A stretch of 64,000 bases of DNA, taken from NCBI RefSeq assembly GCF_009830945.1, contig NZ_VWVV01000034.1, positions 16,581-80,580 of the forward strand, given 5' to 3'. This document shows positions 35,863-45,226 of this stretch, piece after piece (positions within the stretch are counted from its first letter, which is position 1; each line of letters begins with the position of its first letter). A program made the position numbers and the translations under genes. Origin of the DNA: Nocardiopsis sp. FR4 (GTDB lineage Bacteria; Actinomycetota; Actinomycetes; Streptosporangiales; Streptosporangiaceae). The notes below the pieces were generated by a model. That model worked only from the letters and a program-made list of their open reading frames with translations. It was not told the DNA's origin and ran no database searches.

Positions 35863-37014
35863 GTGACCACCGGTAGTGAGCCCTCCGCGTCCCGTTCCCG
35901 TGTCCGTTCCCGGCCGGGGCTGTTGATCGGCCGTCCCTTCGGCATCCCCGTCTACGTGACCTCCTCGTGGTGGATCGTGGCGGTGCTGATCACGCTGGTG
36001 TACGGGGGGGTCGTCCAGGGGCGTCTGGGGCTGGGGGCCTCGGCCTACCTGCTGGCGTTCGTCTTCGCGGTGCTGTTGTACGCGTCGGTCCTGGTGCACG
36101 AGTTGGCGCACTCGGTGGTGGCGCGCGGGTACGGGCTGCCGGTGCGGCGCATCGTGCTGTACGTGCTGGGCGGAGTCTCGGAGATCGAGCGTGAGGCGCC
36201 CACGCCCGGGCGGGAGTTCTGGATCGCCTTCGCGGGGCCGTTGTTCTCGCTGCTGTTGGCGGTGGGCGGGTTCGGCCTGTACCTGTTCTCGGATCCGCGC
36301 AGTGTCGTCGGTGAGTTGTTGTTCCAGTTGTGGATCGCCAACCTGCTGGTGGGGGTGTTCAACCTGTTGCCGGGGCTGCCCCTGGACGGGGGGCGCCTGC
36401 TGCGGGCGGCGGTGTGGAAGGCGACGGGCCGCCCCTTCGCGGGCAGTGTGGCCGCGGCCTGGGGAGGCCGGGTGCTGGCGCTGGGGGTCGTGGCGATGCC
36501 GTTCCTGCTGGCCTGGTCGGCGGGTGGCCGGTTGAGCCCGTGGGCGGTCGTGTGGGGTCTGGTCCTGGGCGGTTTCATGTGGACGGGGGCGACGGAGGCG
36601 TTGCGCGCGGCCCGGGTGCGGGAGCGGATTCCGGCGTTGAGCGTCCGTGACCTGCTGCGGCGGGCGGTGACGGTGCTGGCCGACACCCCGCTGGCGGAGG
36701 CCGAGCGCCGGGCCCGGGAGGCGGGCGCGGCGGAGATCGTGGTGACCGATGCCGACGGTACGGCCACCTCCATCGTGCACCCGGAGGCGGCGGGGGCGAT
36801 TCCGGAGCGGCGCCGGGCCTGGGTGCCGGTGTCGAGTGTGTCCCGGGCGGTGACCGAGCACTCCCGGGTGTCGGTGGGGTTGCGGGGTGAGGAGTTGTTG
36901 AACGCGCTCACGGGTCATCCGCTGCCGGAGTACCTGGTGGTGGGGGAGGACGGTGAGGTGTGCGGGGTGCTGCGGGCCGCGGACGTCAACGCGGCGATGT
37001 CGCGCGGGGTCTGA
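35863..37014 (+). CDS. Site-2 protease family zinc metalloprotease
   Basis: 383 residues, an M50 intramembrane protease. The zinc motif is VLVHELAHSVVARGYG (HExxH type) in helix 2-3 and the second conserved motif is NLLPGLPLDGGRLLRA. About six membrane helices are followed by a soluble C-terminal region (about 255-380) that looks like a CBS-pair (SVRDLLRRAVTVLADTPLAE; PEYLVVGEDGEVCGVLRAAD). Such fusions are the Rip3-like class in actinobacteria and may be energy- or ligand-regulated. GTG 35863. It is the usual neighbour of the RecB-like nuclease and trmI. Confidence 0.9.
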   Translation: MTTGSEPSASRSRVRSRPGLLIGRPFGIPVYVTSSWWIVAVLITLVYGGVVQGRLGLGASAYLLAFVFAVLLYASVLVHELAHSVVARGYGLPVRRIVLYVLGGVSEIEREAPTPGREFWIAFAGPLFSLLLAVGGFGLYLFSDPRSVVGELLFQLWIANLLVGVFNLLPGLPLDGGRLLRAAVWKATGRPFAGSVAAAWGGRVLALGVVAMPFLLAWSAGGRLSPWAVVWGLVLGGFMWTGATEALRAARVRERIPALSVRDLLRRAVTVLADTPLAEAERRAREAGAAEIVVTDADGTATSIVHPEAAGAIPERRRAWVPVSSVSRAVTEHSRVSVGLRGEELLNALTGHPLPEYLVVGEDGEVCGVLRAADVNAAMSRGV

Positions 37015-37067
37015 GCGCGCGGTCGGTGGCGTCGCGGGGGTGCCCGGGGCGGTGCGCGGGCGTGGCC

Positions 37068-37541
37068 TCAGCGGCTGGTGCCCTCGGGCCAGAGCACGGT
37101 GACGGGGCGGGAGAGAGCGCGGGCGTAGGCGACGACGTCGGCGGTGCCGCCGGGGCCGCGTGCGGGTTTGCCGTCCCAGACGGCTACGAGGTGGTCGCAG
37201 TGTTCGACGAGCAGGCGTCCGGCCGCCATGTGCGCCCTGGAGGTGGACTCGGTGTGGGGTAACTCGCGGACGCGTGCGGCCCGGGCCAGGAGCCGGTCGT
37301 AGACGGGGTGGTGTTCGGGGGGCAGGGCCTCGCGGTAGCCCCGGGCGGGGATGATCGCCTCCAGGCGGGCGCCCGCGGCCAGAACCGCCTGGGCGAAGAG
37401 GGTGTCGGCGCCGTCGGCGAGGCAGGACACGCCGGTCATGTGGGGGCCGTGGGGGGCCAGGTGGGTGGTGATGAGGTGGGTGACGTCGTCGCTCACCTGC
37501 GGGGTCAGGGCCCGGTGGCCGGTGACTCCGATACGGATCAC
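37068..37541 (-). CDS. SLOG-like Rossmann nucleotide-binding protein
   Basis: 157 residues. N-terminus MIRIGVTGHRALTPQ, then GVSCLADGADTLFAQAVLAA, PARGYREALPPEHHPVYDRL and VEHCDHLVAVWDGKPARGPG with a downstream GTADVVAYARAL. This arrangement of a GxTGHR start, an LADGAD helix cap and an acidic DxLVAVWDG strand is typical of the SLOG superfamily of nucleotide-derivative sensors or hydrolases. GTG 37541 with GGAGG 5 nt upstream. It follows an XRE/TPR regulator on the same strand with 29 bp between, a likely operon. Biochemistry unknown. Confidence 0.65.
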   Translation of the reverse strand: MIRIGVTGHRALTPQVSDDVTHLITTHLAPHGPHMTGVSCLADGADTLFAQAVLAAGARLEAIIPARGYREALPPEHHPVYDRLLARAARVRELPHTESTSRAHMAAGRLLVEHCDHLVAVWDGKPARGPGGTADVVAYARALSRPVTVLWPEGTSR

Positions 37542-37570
37542 GAAACCTCCTTGGTGCTCGCTTCGCGGCT

Positions 37571-38896
37571 TTAGTACCCGGAAGCGGTCATACCGGTAAC
37601 CAGTGACAGGAGTCGATCGTCGAGGTCGCTGACGCAGCGTGCCCGGGGTCCGGAGTAGCGGCGCCGGAAGGAGCGGACCCGGCCGATGACGCGTTCGGAC
37701 TCGAAGCGGATTCCGGTGGTGAGGGCCTGCTGGGCGAGCCGGAAGGCCTCGTCCACGTCGCCGGCCTCGGCGTGGGCCGTGGCCAGTTCCACCTGGAGGA
37801 CGGCGGCCTGTTTGGCGCTGCCGGTGCCGGGGGTGAAGGCCTCGGTGAAGGCGCGCCGGGCGTCGTGGGGCCGGCACAGCCGGACGTACACCAGGGCCCG
37901 GTACCCGGCGACCTTGGCCTCGTTGAAGGCGAACACCCAGGGCCAGGGCGGGTCGGTGTTGACCGAGCGGGCCACCTCATGGTCGGCCTGCCCCAGGGCG
38001 CGGGCGGCGGCGTGGCTGTCCCCGGCCGCGGCGTGGGCGAGTGCCCCGACGCAGGAGATCCAGGCGCGGGCGGTGGGGTGGGCCTGGGGGCCGAGGATGT
38101 GTTCGGCCTCACGGACCAGGTCCAGGCCCAGGTGGGGGTCCTCGGCGGTGTCGGCCTCGAAGGCGGCCAGTGAGCCGAGCATGTAGGCGTCGAGCAGACG
38201 CATGTCGGCCTGGCGGGCGCGGGTGACGGCCGTGCGGTAGTGGGCGCGGGCCGAGCCCATGTCGCCCCGGTCGGCGTGGAGCCAGGCGGCGAAGCCGGAG
38301 GCTTCGCTGGCGGCGGCGCTGAGTTCCGGATGAAACGGTGTCCCGTGCGCCTGCGTAAGCATCTGCTCGGTCAGATGCACGTGCGCGGACGCGCTGGGCA
38401 GCAGGTGGCGGGCAGGGGAGGTGGCTTCCATGCGGCGCTGGCCCCCGGTGATGGCGCGCAGGGCGGGTGCGGTGGTCTCGTTGACGGTGTGGTGGTCGCC
38501 GGTGGGCGGAGCGGGTTCGGCGGGGACGGCGGCGGTGGTGAGCAGGGCGCTCGCGGCGACCACACGTCCGAAGTCACGGCGTTTCGTGGTGTTCACCCCC
38601 TTCTCTACGGGACCGGACTGGTTGGGGTCGCCTCCGAAGCGCAGCAGGTGCAACGGGATGCCCAGGCGCCGCGCGAGGTCGTGCACCTGGCTGATGGTCA
38701 GGGACTGTTGGCCGTTGACCACGCGCGAGACCCAGCTCTGGGAGTAGTCGATCGCGCGGGCGAGGTCGCCCTGGGACCACCCGCGGGCCGTGCGCACGCC
38801 TTCGAGGACCGCGGCCATGTCACAGGTGGCCAGGGCCCTGGCCATGCGGGGCCGTGTCCACAGGTCCGGTGGAAGAACGCCGTCTGGTTGGGGCAT
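37571..38896 (-). CDS. XRE-HTH / TPR regulator
   Basis: 441 residues. The XRE HTH is at about 30-80 (GWSQGDLARAIDYSQSWVSR, SLTISQVHDLARRLGIPLHL). A linker contains KRRDFGRVVAASALLTTAAV, which resembles a twin-arginine signal, although the protein is a cytosolic regulator. The C-terminal 250 residues form TPR-like helices (HYRTAVTRARQADMRLLDAY, VYVRLCRPHDARRAFTEAFT). Such proteins are common in actinomycetes beside small accessory genes and probably sense a peptide or metabolite. It pairs with the SLOG-like gene downstream. Confidence 0.8.
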   Translation of the reverse strand: MPQPDGVLPPDLWTRPRMARALATCDMAAVLEGVRTARGWSQGDLARAIDYSQSWVSRVVNGQQSLTISQVHDLARRLGIPLHLLRFGGDPNQSGPVEKGVNTTKRRDFGRVVAASALLTTAAVPAEPAPPTGDHHTVNETTAPALRAITGGQRRMEATSPARHLLPSASAHVHLTEQMLTQAHGTPFHPELSAAASEASGFAAWLHADRGDMGSARAHYRTAVTRARQADMRLLDAYMLGSLAAFEADTAEDPHLGLDLVREAEHILGPQAHPTARAWISCVGALAHAAAGDSHAAARALGQADHEVARSVNTDPPWPWVFAFNEAKVAGYRALVYVRLCRPHDARRAFTEAFTPGTGSAKQAAVLQVELATAHAEAGDVDEAFRLAQQALTTGIRFESERVIGRVRSFRRRYSGPRARCVSDLDDRLLSLVTGMTASGY

Positions 38897-39047
38897 GAGC
38901 TTAGATTAGGGATTCCGGACGTCCTTGGTGGCTATGTGGGAAAAAGAAGGCCCCATGCGTGATCCGCATAGGTCCATCCGCTCACGCCCCCGATAGGGCA
39001 CAGTGCAAGGGTCGTTGGTCCCGGTAGTGCCTGGGAGGGGAAGCCCC

Positions 39048-39410
39048 GTGACCGTTGAGACCTCGCCTGCGGGAAATCCGAGCCTCAGATGTGAGGACGG
39101 ACCGGCGGAAGCGGTGAACCGGGCGGAGTCGACCGGACTGGCGTTGCGCGGGCTGGCCGCCGAGTTGCGTTCGCGGGGGGTGGAGGTGCGTGAGGACGGG
39201 GCCTGCGGCGCCGTCGACGCCGGTCCCCGGTCCCGGCCCCAGCGCGCCCTGCTGCGCCCCCACCGGGGCGGTCTGTGGTGGTGGATGCGCTGGCCGCTCC
39301 AGGAGGGGGTGCCCGCGGCGATGGCCGGGATCCCGATCTCGCCCGTCACGCGTACCACCGAGGCCGCGCGGCGGATCGCGGGGGCGCTGTCCCTGTCCGC
39401 CGAGCTCTGA
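39048..39410 (+). CDS. Hypothetical protein, 120 aa
   Basis: GTG 39048 follows GAGGGGAAG by 6 nt. The product reads TVETSPAGNPSLRCEDGP, then GLALRGLAAELRSRGVEVRE, LRPHRGGLWWWMRWPLQEGV and VTRTTEAARRIAGALSLS. It is divergent from the XRE/TPR gene across 151 bp. No family recognised. Trp-rich WWWMRW is a landmark for searches. Small genes divergent from XRE regulators of this type are frequent in actinomycetes, so it may belong to the same module. Confidence 0.55.
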   Translation: MTVETSPAGNPSLRCEDGPAEAVNRAESTGLALRGLAAELRSRGVEVREDGACGAVDAGPRSRPQRALLRPHRGGLWWWMRWPLQEGVPAAMAGIPISPVTRTTEAARRIAGALSLSAEL

Positions 39411-39491
39411 GCGCGCGGGGCGTCGCGTCCGGGCCGGGGCCGTCCCCGGCGGACCCGTGGCCGTTGTGGTCGTCCTGTTCGCCGACCGGGG

Positions 39492-40322
39492 TCAGGGCCC
39501 CGGCACCGCCTCGCGGAACGCTCCGGGGGTGATCCCGTAGTAGCGGCAGAACCAGCGGGTCAGGTGGCTCTGGTCGGCGAACCCCACCCGGGCGGAGACC
39601 TCCGCCAGCCCGACCCCGGCCGCGATGAGGTCCCGGGCCCGGCGCAGCCGCAGCTGGCGCTGGTAGTCGCTGGGTGCCATGCCCCACACCGCGCGGAAGG
39701 CCCGGTAGACGGCGAACCGGCTCCGGCCCGCCGCCGCGGCCAGCTCCGAGGCGCCCACGTCCTCGGCGAGGCGCTCGCGCAGCACGGCGGCCGCCCGCGC
39801 CGCCACCGCCGCGGCGTCGGGGTCGGAGACCGCCGCCACCGCCGCGGGCCGGGTCGCCCCGCGGCGGGCCATGGACAGCACCGTGCCGCGCAGGGCCTCG
39901 TCCAGCGCCAGCCGGGAGCCGCCGCGGGTCAGCTCCCCGTGCAGCCGGCCCAGCGCCGCGGCCAGCGCGGGGTCGTGGACGAGGGGTTCGGCGAACAGCG
40001 GCAGGCCCGCGGGTCCCTCGGCGGCGTCGGTGAGGACCTCGCGCACCAGGTCCGGCCCGATGTGCACGATCCGGTAGGTGAACCCGGCCTCGGCGCCGGA
40101 GTGTCCGTCGTGGGGGTCGTCGGGGTTGAAGGCCAGCACGGTTCCGGCCACGCTGGCGTGCGTACCGCCCCGGCAGTGGAAGGCCTGCACCCCCGACTCG
40201 GTCACCCCGAAGGAGTAGGAGTCGTGGCTGTGCCGGTGGTAGGCGTGGCCGCGGAAGTGGGCGTGCATCGCCTCCAGCGGCCGTTCCGGCGATCTCCAGT
40301 ACCTGGCCCAGTCCTCGCTCAC
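39492..40322 (-). CDS. AraC-family transcriptional regulator
   Basis: 276 residues. The N-terminal cupin-like sensor domain includes HAHFRGHAYHRHSHDSYSFG and GTVLAFNPDDPHDGHSGAEA, as in AraC_binding. The two HTH motifs are SELAAAAGRSRFAVYRAFRA and LAEVSARVGFADQSHLTRWF, the latter the AraC signature. GTG 40322 gives the sequence VSEDWARYWRSPERPLEAMH. It is divergent from a DUF2000 gene only 81 bp away, the likely target. Confidence 0.88.
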   Translation of the reverse strand: MSEDWARYWRSPERPLEAMHAHFRGHAYHRHSHDSYSFGVTESGVQAFHCRGGTHASVAGTVLAFNPDDPHDGHSGAEAGFTYRIVHIGPDLVREVLTDAAEGPAGLPLFAEPLVHDPALAAALGRLHGELTRGGSRLALDEALRGTVLSMARRGATRPAAVAAVSDPDAAAVAARAAAVLRERLAEDVGASELAAAAGRSRFAVYRAFRAVWGMAPSDYQRQLRLRRARDLIAAGVGLAEVSARVGFADQSHLTRWFCRYYGITPGAFREAVPGP

Positions 40323-40403
40323 GGAACCATTGTGGCCCGGCCCGCCCGGGTCCGCGCACCAGCGTTCAAGACCGCCGGGCCCGGGACCGGCCATCCTCGG
40401 GAC

Positions 40404-40814
40404 ATGCGTTTCGACACCAAGATCGCCGTGGCGGTGCACGAGGACCTGGCCGTCTGGCAGAAGCTGAACGTGACCGCCTTCCTCAGCAGCGGCGTGGCCT
40501 CCGCCCACCCGGGGGCGGTGGGCAAGCCCTACGAGGACGCCTCCTCCCACGCCTACCTGCCGATGTTCCGCGAGCCCGTGATGGTCTACGCGGCGGACTC
40601 GCGGTCCCTGGCCCGCACGCTGGCCCGCGCCCGCTCGCGGGACCTGTCCACCGCGTTGTACACCCGGGAGCTGTTCGCCACCGACAACGACGACGACAAC
40701 CGGGCCGCGGTGCTGGCCGTGGCCGCAGAGGACCTGGACCTGGTGGGCCTGGCCGTCTACGGTCCGCGGGGGGACGTCGACAAGGTGTTCAAGGGGTTGC
40801 GCCTGCACCCGTGA
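40404..40814 (+). CDS. DUF2000 family protein
   Basis: 136 residues, one domain: FDTKIAVAVHEDLAVWQKLN, LNVTAFLSSGVAS, SSHAYLPMFREPVMVYAADS, LYTRELFATDNDDDNRAAVL and PRGDVDKVFKGLRLHP. It matches DUF2000, an uncharacterised family often adjacent to an AraC regulator, as here. No enzymatic motif is known to me. ATG 40404. Confidence 0.8.
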   Translation: MRFDTKIAVAVHEDLAVWQKLNVTAFLSSGVASAHPGAVGKPYEDASSHAYLPMFREPVMVYAADSRSLARTLARARSRDLSTALYTRELFATDNDDDNRAAVLAVAAEDLDLVGLAVYGPRGDVDKVFKGLRLHP

Positions 40815-40850
40815 GGGGCCCGGCCCCCGGCGGGTCCGGGGGCCGGGGCG

Positions 40851-41615
40851 TCAGACGGTCTCGGTCGCGGCGGCGGCCAGGGCGGCGCCGACGATGCCCG
40901 CCGTGTTGCGCAGCTCGGCGGCCACGACGGGGGTGCGGATGTCCAGCAGGGGGAGGAACCTGTCGGCCTTGCGGCTGACCCCGCCGCCGACCACGATCAG
41001 GTCCGGCCACAGCAGGTCCTCCACGACGCGGTAGTAGCGCTGCAGCCGCTGGGTCGCCCACTCGTGGTAGGACAGCCCCTCGGCGTCCTTGACGGCGGAG
41101 GAGGCGCGGGTCTCGGCGTCGTGGCCGTCGATCTCCAAGTGCCCGAACTCGGTGTTGGGCACCAGGCGCCCGTTCACGACCAGGGCGCTGCCGATCCCGG
41201 TGCCCAGGGTGGTCAGCAGGACCACCCCCGTCACCCCCGCGGCGGCGCCGTAGCGGGTCTCGGCCACGGCCGCGGCGTCGGCGTCGTTGAGGACGCGCAC
41301 CGGCTGGCCGGTGGCCCGGGTGAACAGCTCCCGGGCGTCCGTGCCGATCCAGGCCTTGTCCAGGTTGGCCGCGGTGCGCACCACCCCCTGCTGGACCACG
41401 CCGGGGAAGGTGACGCCCACGGGAGCTCCGGCGGCCTCGGGGAAGTGCGCGGCGATCTCGCCCACGATCCGGGCCACCGCGGCGGGGGTGGAGTGCTCGG
41501 GGGTGAGGACCTTCTTTCGTTCCTTGAGGAACTCACCGGTGCTCAGGTCCACCGGCGCGCCCTTGATCCCGCTGCCGCCGATGTCGATTCCCAGCCCCGT
41601 GGTCAGCTGTGACAT
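40851..41615 (-). CDS. ppgK: Polyphosphate glucokinase
   Basis: 254 residues. It phosphorylates glucose with polyphosphate (or ATP). ROK-type fold: phosphate motif GLGIDIGGSGIKGAPVDLS, sugar-binding VLNDADAAAVAE with catalytic Asp, LLTTLGTGIGSALVVNG, EFGHLEIDGHDAE and the C-terminal VVGGGVSRKADRFLP. The glucokinase signature of PPGK proteins (LGTGIGSAL with EFGH) is complete. ATG 41615. Convergent with DUF2000 and divergent from trmI. Confidence 0.93.
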   Translation of the reverse strand: MSQLTTGLGIDIGGSGIKGAPVDLSTGEFLKERKKVLTPEHSTPAAVARIVGEIAAHFPEAAGAPVGVTFPGVVQQGVVRTAANLDKAWIGTDARELFTRATGQPVRVLNDADAAAVAETRYGAAAGVTGVVLLTTLGTGIGSALVVNGRLVPNTEFGHLEIDGHDAETRASSAVKDAEGLSYHEWATQRLQRYYRVVEDLLWPDLIVVGGGVSRKADRFLPLLDIRTPVVAAELRNTAGIVGAALAAAATETV

Positions 41616-41883
41616 GCGTCGTTGTCTCCCGTGGTCCTCGTACGGTGGAGCCGTACATGGGTGTCGTCGCGGTCCGCGGGCCGGTCCGGCCCCGGTGGCG
41701 GGGCGGGGCGTCCCGCTTCCGTCGGCACCCACGCTATCGGGACCGCCCGCCCGCCTCCGGGGGTTCGGGGACCGCTTTCGGCGGCTCCTCGGGGCCGGCG
41801 CCCGTTCGCCGCGGCCCCGAGGGGCCGATACCCTGGGCGATCGCCCTGCCAACCAATAGCGACGTGGGAAGACGAGAGCGACG

Positions 41884-42843
41884 TTGACCGGTATCCATGG
41901 CCGCCGCGGCCCCTTCACCGACGGCGACACCGTGCAGTTGACCGACCCCAAGGGTCGGATGCACACGATCACCCTGCGCGAAGGCGGCGCCTTCCACTCG
42001 CACAAGGGCAAGGTCGACCACGACGACCTCATCGGCCGGCCCGAGGGCAGTGTGGTCCGTTCCAACAGCGGCACGGCCTACGTGGCCCTGCGGCCCCTGC
42101 TGATCGACTACACCCTGTCGATGAAGCGCGGGGCGACCATCGTCTACCCCAAGGACGCCGCCCAGGTCCTGGTGGAGGCGGACATCTTCCCGGGCGCGCG
42201 CGTGGTGGAGGCCGGGGCGGGGTCGGGCGCCATGTCCAACTGGCTGCTGCGCGCGGTCGGCGAGCAGGGCATGGTGCACTCCTACGAGCGCCGCGCCGAC
42301 TTCGCCGAGATCGCCCGCAAGAACGTGGAGCGCTTCCACGGGGGCCCGCACCCGGCGTGGAGGCTGACCGTGGGCGACCTGGTGGAGGAGCTGGACGAGA
42401 CGGACGTGGACCGTGTCTTCCTGGACATGCTCGCCCCCTGGGAGTGCCTGGACGCGGTGGCGCGGGCGCTGATCCCGGGCGGCCTGGTCTGCTGTTACGT
42501 GGCCACCACGACCCAGCTCTCGCGTGTGGTGGAGGAGCTGCGTGAGGACCCGCGCTTCTACGAGCCGCGCTCGTGGGAGACCATGCTGCGCACCTGGCAC
42601 GTGGAGGGCCTGGCCGTGCGCCCGGACCACCGGATGATCGGGCACACCGGTTTCCTGGTGGTGGCGCGCCGTCTGGCCGACGGGGCCGAGGCCCCCGAGC
42701 GCCGCCGCCGTCCGGCCAAGGGCGCCTACGGCAAGGACTTCGAGGCGGCGCGGGACAGGGAGCGGGGCGCGGCCCCCGCCGAGCCCGCGGCGGCCGAGGG
42801 GGCGGCCTCCCCCTCGCCGGAGGTGCCCGCCGACACCCCCTGA
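41884..42843 (+). CDS. trmI: tRNA (adenine(58)-N1)-methyltransferase TrmI
   Basis: 319 residues. It methylates A58 in the T-loop of tRNA. N-terminal domain RRGPFTDGDTVQLTDPKGRM; class I SAM motif VVEAGAGSGAMSNWLLRAVG; motif IV region DRVFLDMLAPWECLD; then CCYVATTTQLSRVVEELRED and HTGFLVVARRLADG. The tail after about 285 is Ala/Glu/Pro-rich and may be disordered. It starts with TTG 41884, the only in-frame start before the conserved N-terminus. Located upstream of arc, as in many actinomycetes. Confidence 0.93.
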   Translation: MTGIHGRRGPFTDGDTVQLTDPKGRMHTITLREGGAFHSHKGKVDHDDLIGRPEGSVVRSNSGTAYVALRPLLIDYTLSMKRGATIVYPKDAAQVLVEADIFPGARVVEAGAGSGAMSNWLLRAVGEQGMVHSYERRADFAEIARKNVERFHGGPHPAWRLTVGDLVEELDETDVDRVFLDMLAPWECLDAVARALIPGGLVCCYVATTTQLSRVVEELREDPRFYEPRSWETMLRTWHVEGLAVRPDHRMIGHTGFLVVARRLADGAEAPERRRRPAKGAYGKDFEAARDRERGAAPAEPAAAEGAASPSPEVPADTP

Positions 42844-42899
42844 CGCCGGGGCGCTCCCGGCGCCGTGCGCGTCGGCCGCCGCGTGCACCCTCCGTGCAG

Positions 42900-42923
42900 G
42901 CCCGTCCGGGGTTCCGGGCGGGC
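42900..42923 (+). terminator. Hairpin after trmI
   Basis: GCCCGTCCGG (42900-42909) pairs with CCGGGCGGGC (42914-42923), 10 bp with one G-U, 57 nt after the trmI stop. It separates trmI from arc, whose leader fills the rest of this 320-bp gap. Confidence 0.5.
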
Positions 42924-43165
42924 CCGTCGTGCGTCCGGAGGGCGCGCTGACGTGCGTGGAGGTCGTACACAGACGCGGAACTCCCTTGCCCGAGGGGGGA
43001 CCCGGAGGTTACTTTCTCATTACGTCGGGTCATCCGGTAGCACTCTGACCTGTGAAGACGCAAGACCCGCGAATGAGGCCTACGACACTCGCCGCTCCTC
43101 GGAGGTTAGGAATCGGGCGAGGGTAGGTAGGCTCCGATGTAGTTCCTCATAGGGAGGTGGCGGAC

Positions 43166-44926
43166 GTGGCCGAGCGCGACGACGAGCGTCAAAGCGACCG
43201 GGACCGTGAAGTCGCAGAACTCAGGGCCCAGGTCTCCTACATGGAAAAGGAACTCGGCGTGGTACGGCGTAAGCTCGCCGACTCGCCCCGGCATGTACGC
43301 CTACTGGAAGAGCGGCTGCGGGAGGCACAGGCCAATCTCGCCGCCGCCAACGGTCAGAACGAACGACTTGTCTCCACTTTGAAGGAAGCGCGCGAGCAGA
43401 TCGTCGCGCTCAAGGAAGAGGTCGACCGGCTGGCCCAGCCGCCGTCCGGCTTCGGGATCTACCTCGGTTCACGCGAGGACGAGACCGTCGAGATCTTCAC
43501 CAACGGCCGCAAGATGCGGGTCAACGTGAGCCCCTCGGTGGACCTGGACAACCTGCGCCCCGGCCAGGAGGTCATGCTCAACGAGGCGTTCAACGTCGTG
43601 GAGGTGGAGTCCTTCGAGACGGTGGGCGAGGTCGTCATGCTCAAGGAGATCCTTGAGGACGGCGAGCGGGCCCTGGTGATCTCGCACCACGACGAGGAGC
43701 GGATCGTGCGGCTGGCCGAGCCGCTGCGCGACGAGCCGATCCGGCCGGGGGACTCCCTGCTGCTGGAGCCGCGGTCGGGGTACGTCTACGAGCGCATCCC
43801 CAAGTCGGAGGTCGAGGAGCTCATCCTCGAGGAGGTCCCCGACATCGCCTACACCGACATCGGCGGGCTGTCCGGGCAGATCGAGATGATCCGCGACGCG
43901 GTCGAGCTGCCCTACCTGTACAAGGACCTGTTCTACGAGCACCAGCTGCGCCCGCCCAAGGGCGTGCTGCTCTACGGCCCTCCCGGGTGCGGTAAGACGC
44001 TCATCGCCAAGGCGGTCGCCAACTCGCTGGCCAAGCAGGTCGCCGAGCGCACCGGCCGTGACGTCGGCAAGAGCTTCTTCCTCAACATCAAGGGCCCGGA
44101 GCTGCTCAACAAGTACGTGGGTGAGACCGAGCGCCACATCCGGCTGGTCTTCCAGCGTGCCCGGGAGAAGGCCTCCGAGGGCACCCCGGTCATCGTCTTC
44201 TTCGACGAGATGGACTCGATCTTCCGGACCCGCGGTTCGGGTGTGTCCTCCGACGTGGAGAACACGATCGTGCCCCAGCTGCTCAGCGAGATCGACGGTG
44301 TGGAGGGCCTGGAGAACGTCATCGTCATCGGCGCCTCCAACCGCGAGGACATGATCGACCCGGCGATCCTGCGGCCCGGCCGCCTGGACGTCAAGATCAA
44401 GATCGAGCGGCCCGACGCCGAGGCGGCCCGCGACATCTTCGGCAAGTACATCACCACCGACCTGCCGCTGAACGAGGAGGACCTGGCCGAGCACGGCGGT
44501 TCGGCCCAGGCCACGGTGGACGCCATGATCCAGCGGGTCGTGGAGCGGATGTACACCGAGGGCGAGGAGAACCGCTTCCTGGAGGTCACCTACGCCAACG
44601 GGGACAAGGAGGTCCTGTACTTCAAGGACTTCAACTCCGGCGCGATGATCGAGAACATCGTCTCGCGGGCCAAGAAGATGGCCATCAAGGACTTCATCGA
44701 CCACAAGTCCAAGGGCATCCGGGTCTCGCACCTGCTGCAGGCCTGCGTCGACGAGTTCAGCGAGAACGAGGACCTGCCCAACACCACCAACCCCGACGAC
44801 TGGGCGCGCATCTCCGGTAAGAAGGGCGAGCGCATCGTCTACATCCGGACCCTGGTCACCGGCAAGAAGGGCGCGGACTCCGGGCGGAGCATCGACACGG
44901 TGCCCAACACCGGCCAGTACCTGTAG
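43166..44926 (+). CDS. arc: Proteasome-associated AAA ATPase ARC (Mpa)
   Basis: 586 residues. The hexameric unfoldase feeds pupylated proteins into the 20S proteasome. An N-terminal coiled coil (about 10-85: REVAELRAQVSYMEKELGVV, LVSTLKEAREQIVALKEEVD) binds Pup. An OB fold interdomain follows, then the AAA module with Walker A GPPGCGKT, Walker B VIVFFDEMDSIF and the arginine-finger region ASNREDMIDPAILRPGRLD. The C-terminus is DTVPNTGQYL, the GQYL tail that docks onto the proteasome. GTG 43166 was chosen because GGGAGG lies 8 nt upstream; GTG 43157 overlaps that SD. No dop, pup or prcBA follows within the window. Confidence 0.95.
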   Translation: MAERDDERQSDRDREVAELRAQVSYMEKELGVVRRKLADSPRHVRLLEERLREAQANLAAANGQNERLVSTLKEAREQIVALKEEVDRLAQPPSGFGIYLGSREDETVEIFTNGRKMRVNVSPSVDLDNLRPGQEVMLNEAFNVVEVESFETVGEVVMLKEILEDGERALVISHHDEERIVRLAEPLRDEPIRPGDSLLLEPRSGYVYERIPKSEVEELILEEVPDIAYTDIGGLSGQIEMIRDAVELPYLYKDLFYEHQLRPPKGVLLYGPPGCGKTLIAKAVANSLAKQVAERTGRDVGKSFFLNIKGPELLNKYVGETERHIRLVFQRAREKASEGTPVIVFFDEMDSIFRTRGSGVSSDVENTIVPQLLSEIDGVEGLENVIVIGASNREDMIDPAILRPGRLDVKIKIERPDAEAARDIFGKYITTDLPLNEEDLAEHGGSAQATVDAMIQRVVERMYTEGEENRFLEVTYANGDKEVLYFKDFNSGAMIENIVSRAKKMAIKDFIDHKSKGIRVSHLLQACVDEFSENEDLPNTTNPDDWARISGKKGERIVYIRTLVTGKKGADSGRSIDTVPNTGQYL

Positions 44927-44948
44927 AAACGCACACTGAGAGCGCTTT

Positions 44949-44981
44949 GAGGGGCCGACCGGACTCTCCGGTCGGCCCCTC
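44949..44981 (+). terminator. Terminator of arc
   Basis: A perfect 15-bp stem: arms 44949-44963 and 44967-44981 with a 3-nt loop, 22 nt after the arc stop. It marks the boundary to the accessory region. Confidence 0.75.
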
Positions 44982-45226
44982 TTCGTGCCGGTTGCTTCCG
45001 GGCCCCGTGTTAGCAGGGTGTTAACACTTTTTTGGGGCCTGAGCGGGCTGAGGGGCTGGCTCGTACAACCTCTTGATGATCACCGACAGTGACCACTGAG
45101 GGGATGAGGTGGTCCCAGGATCCGGCAGGAATCCGGTGATCTCTCCGACCTTGAGCGGGGCCCTCACTTCCGGTGTCTGTTGGTCTATGCTCCCCGGAGA
45201 ACACCAGCGACAGAACGGACCCCTCC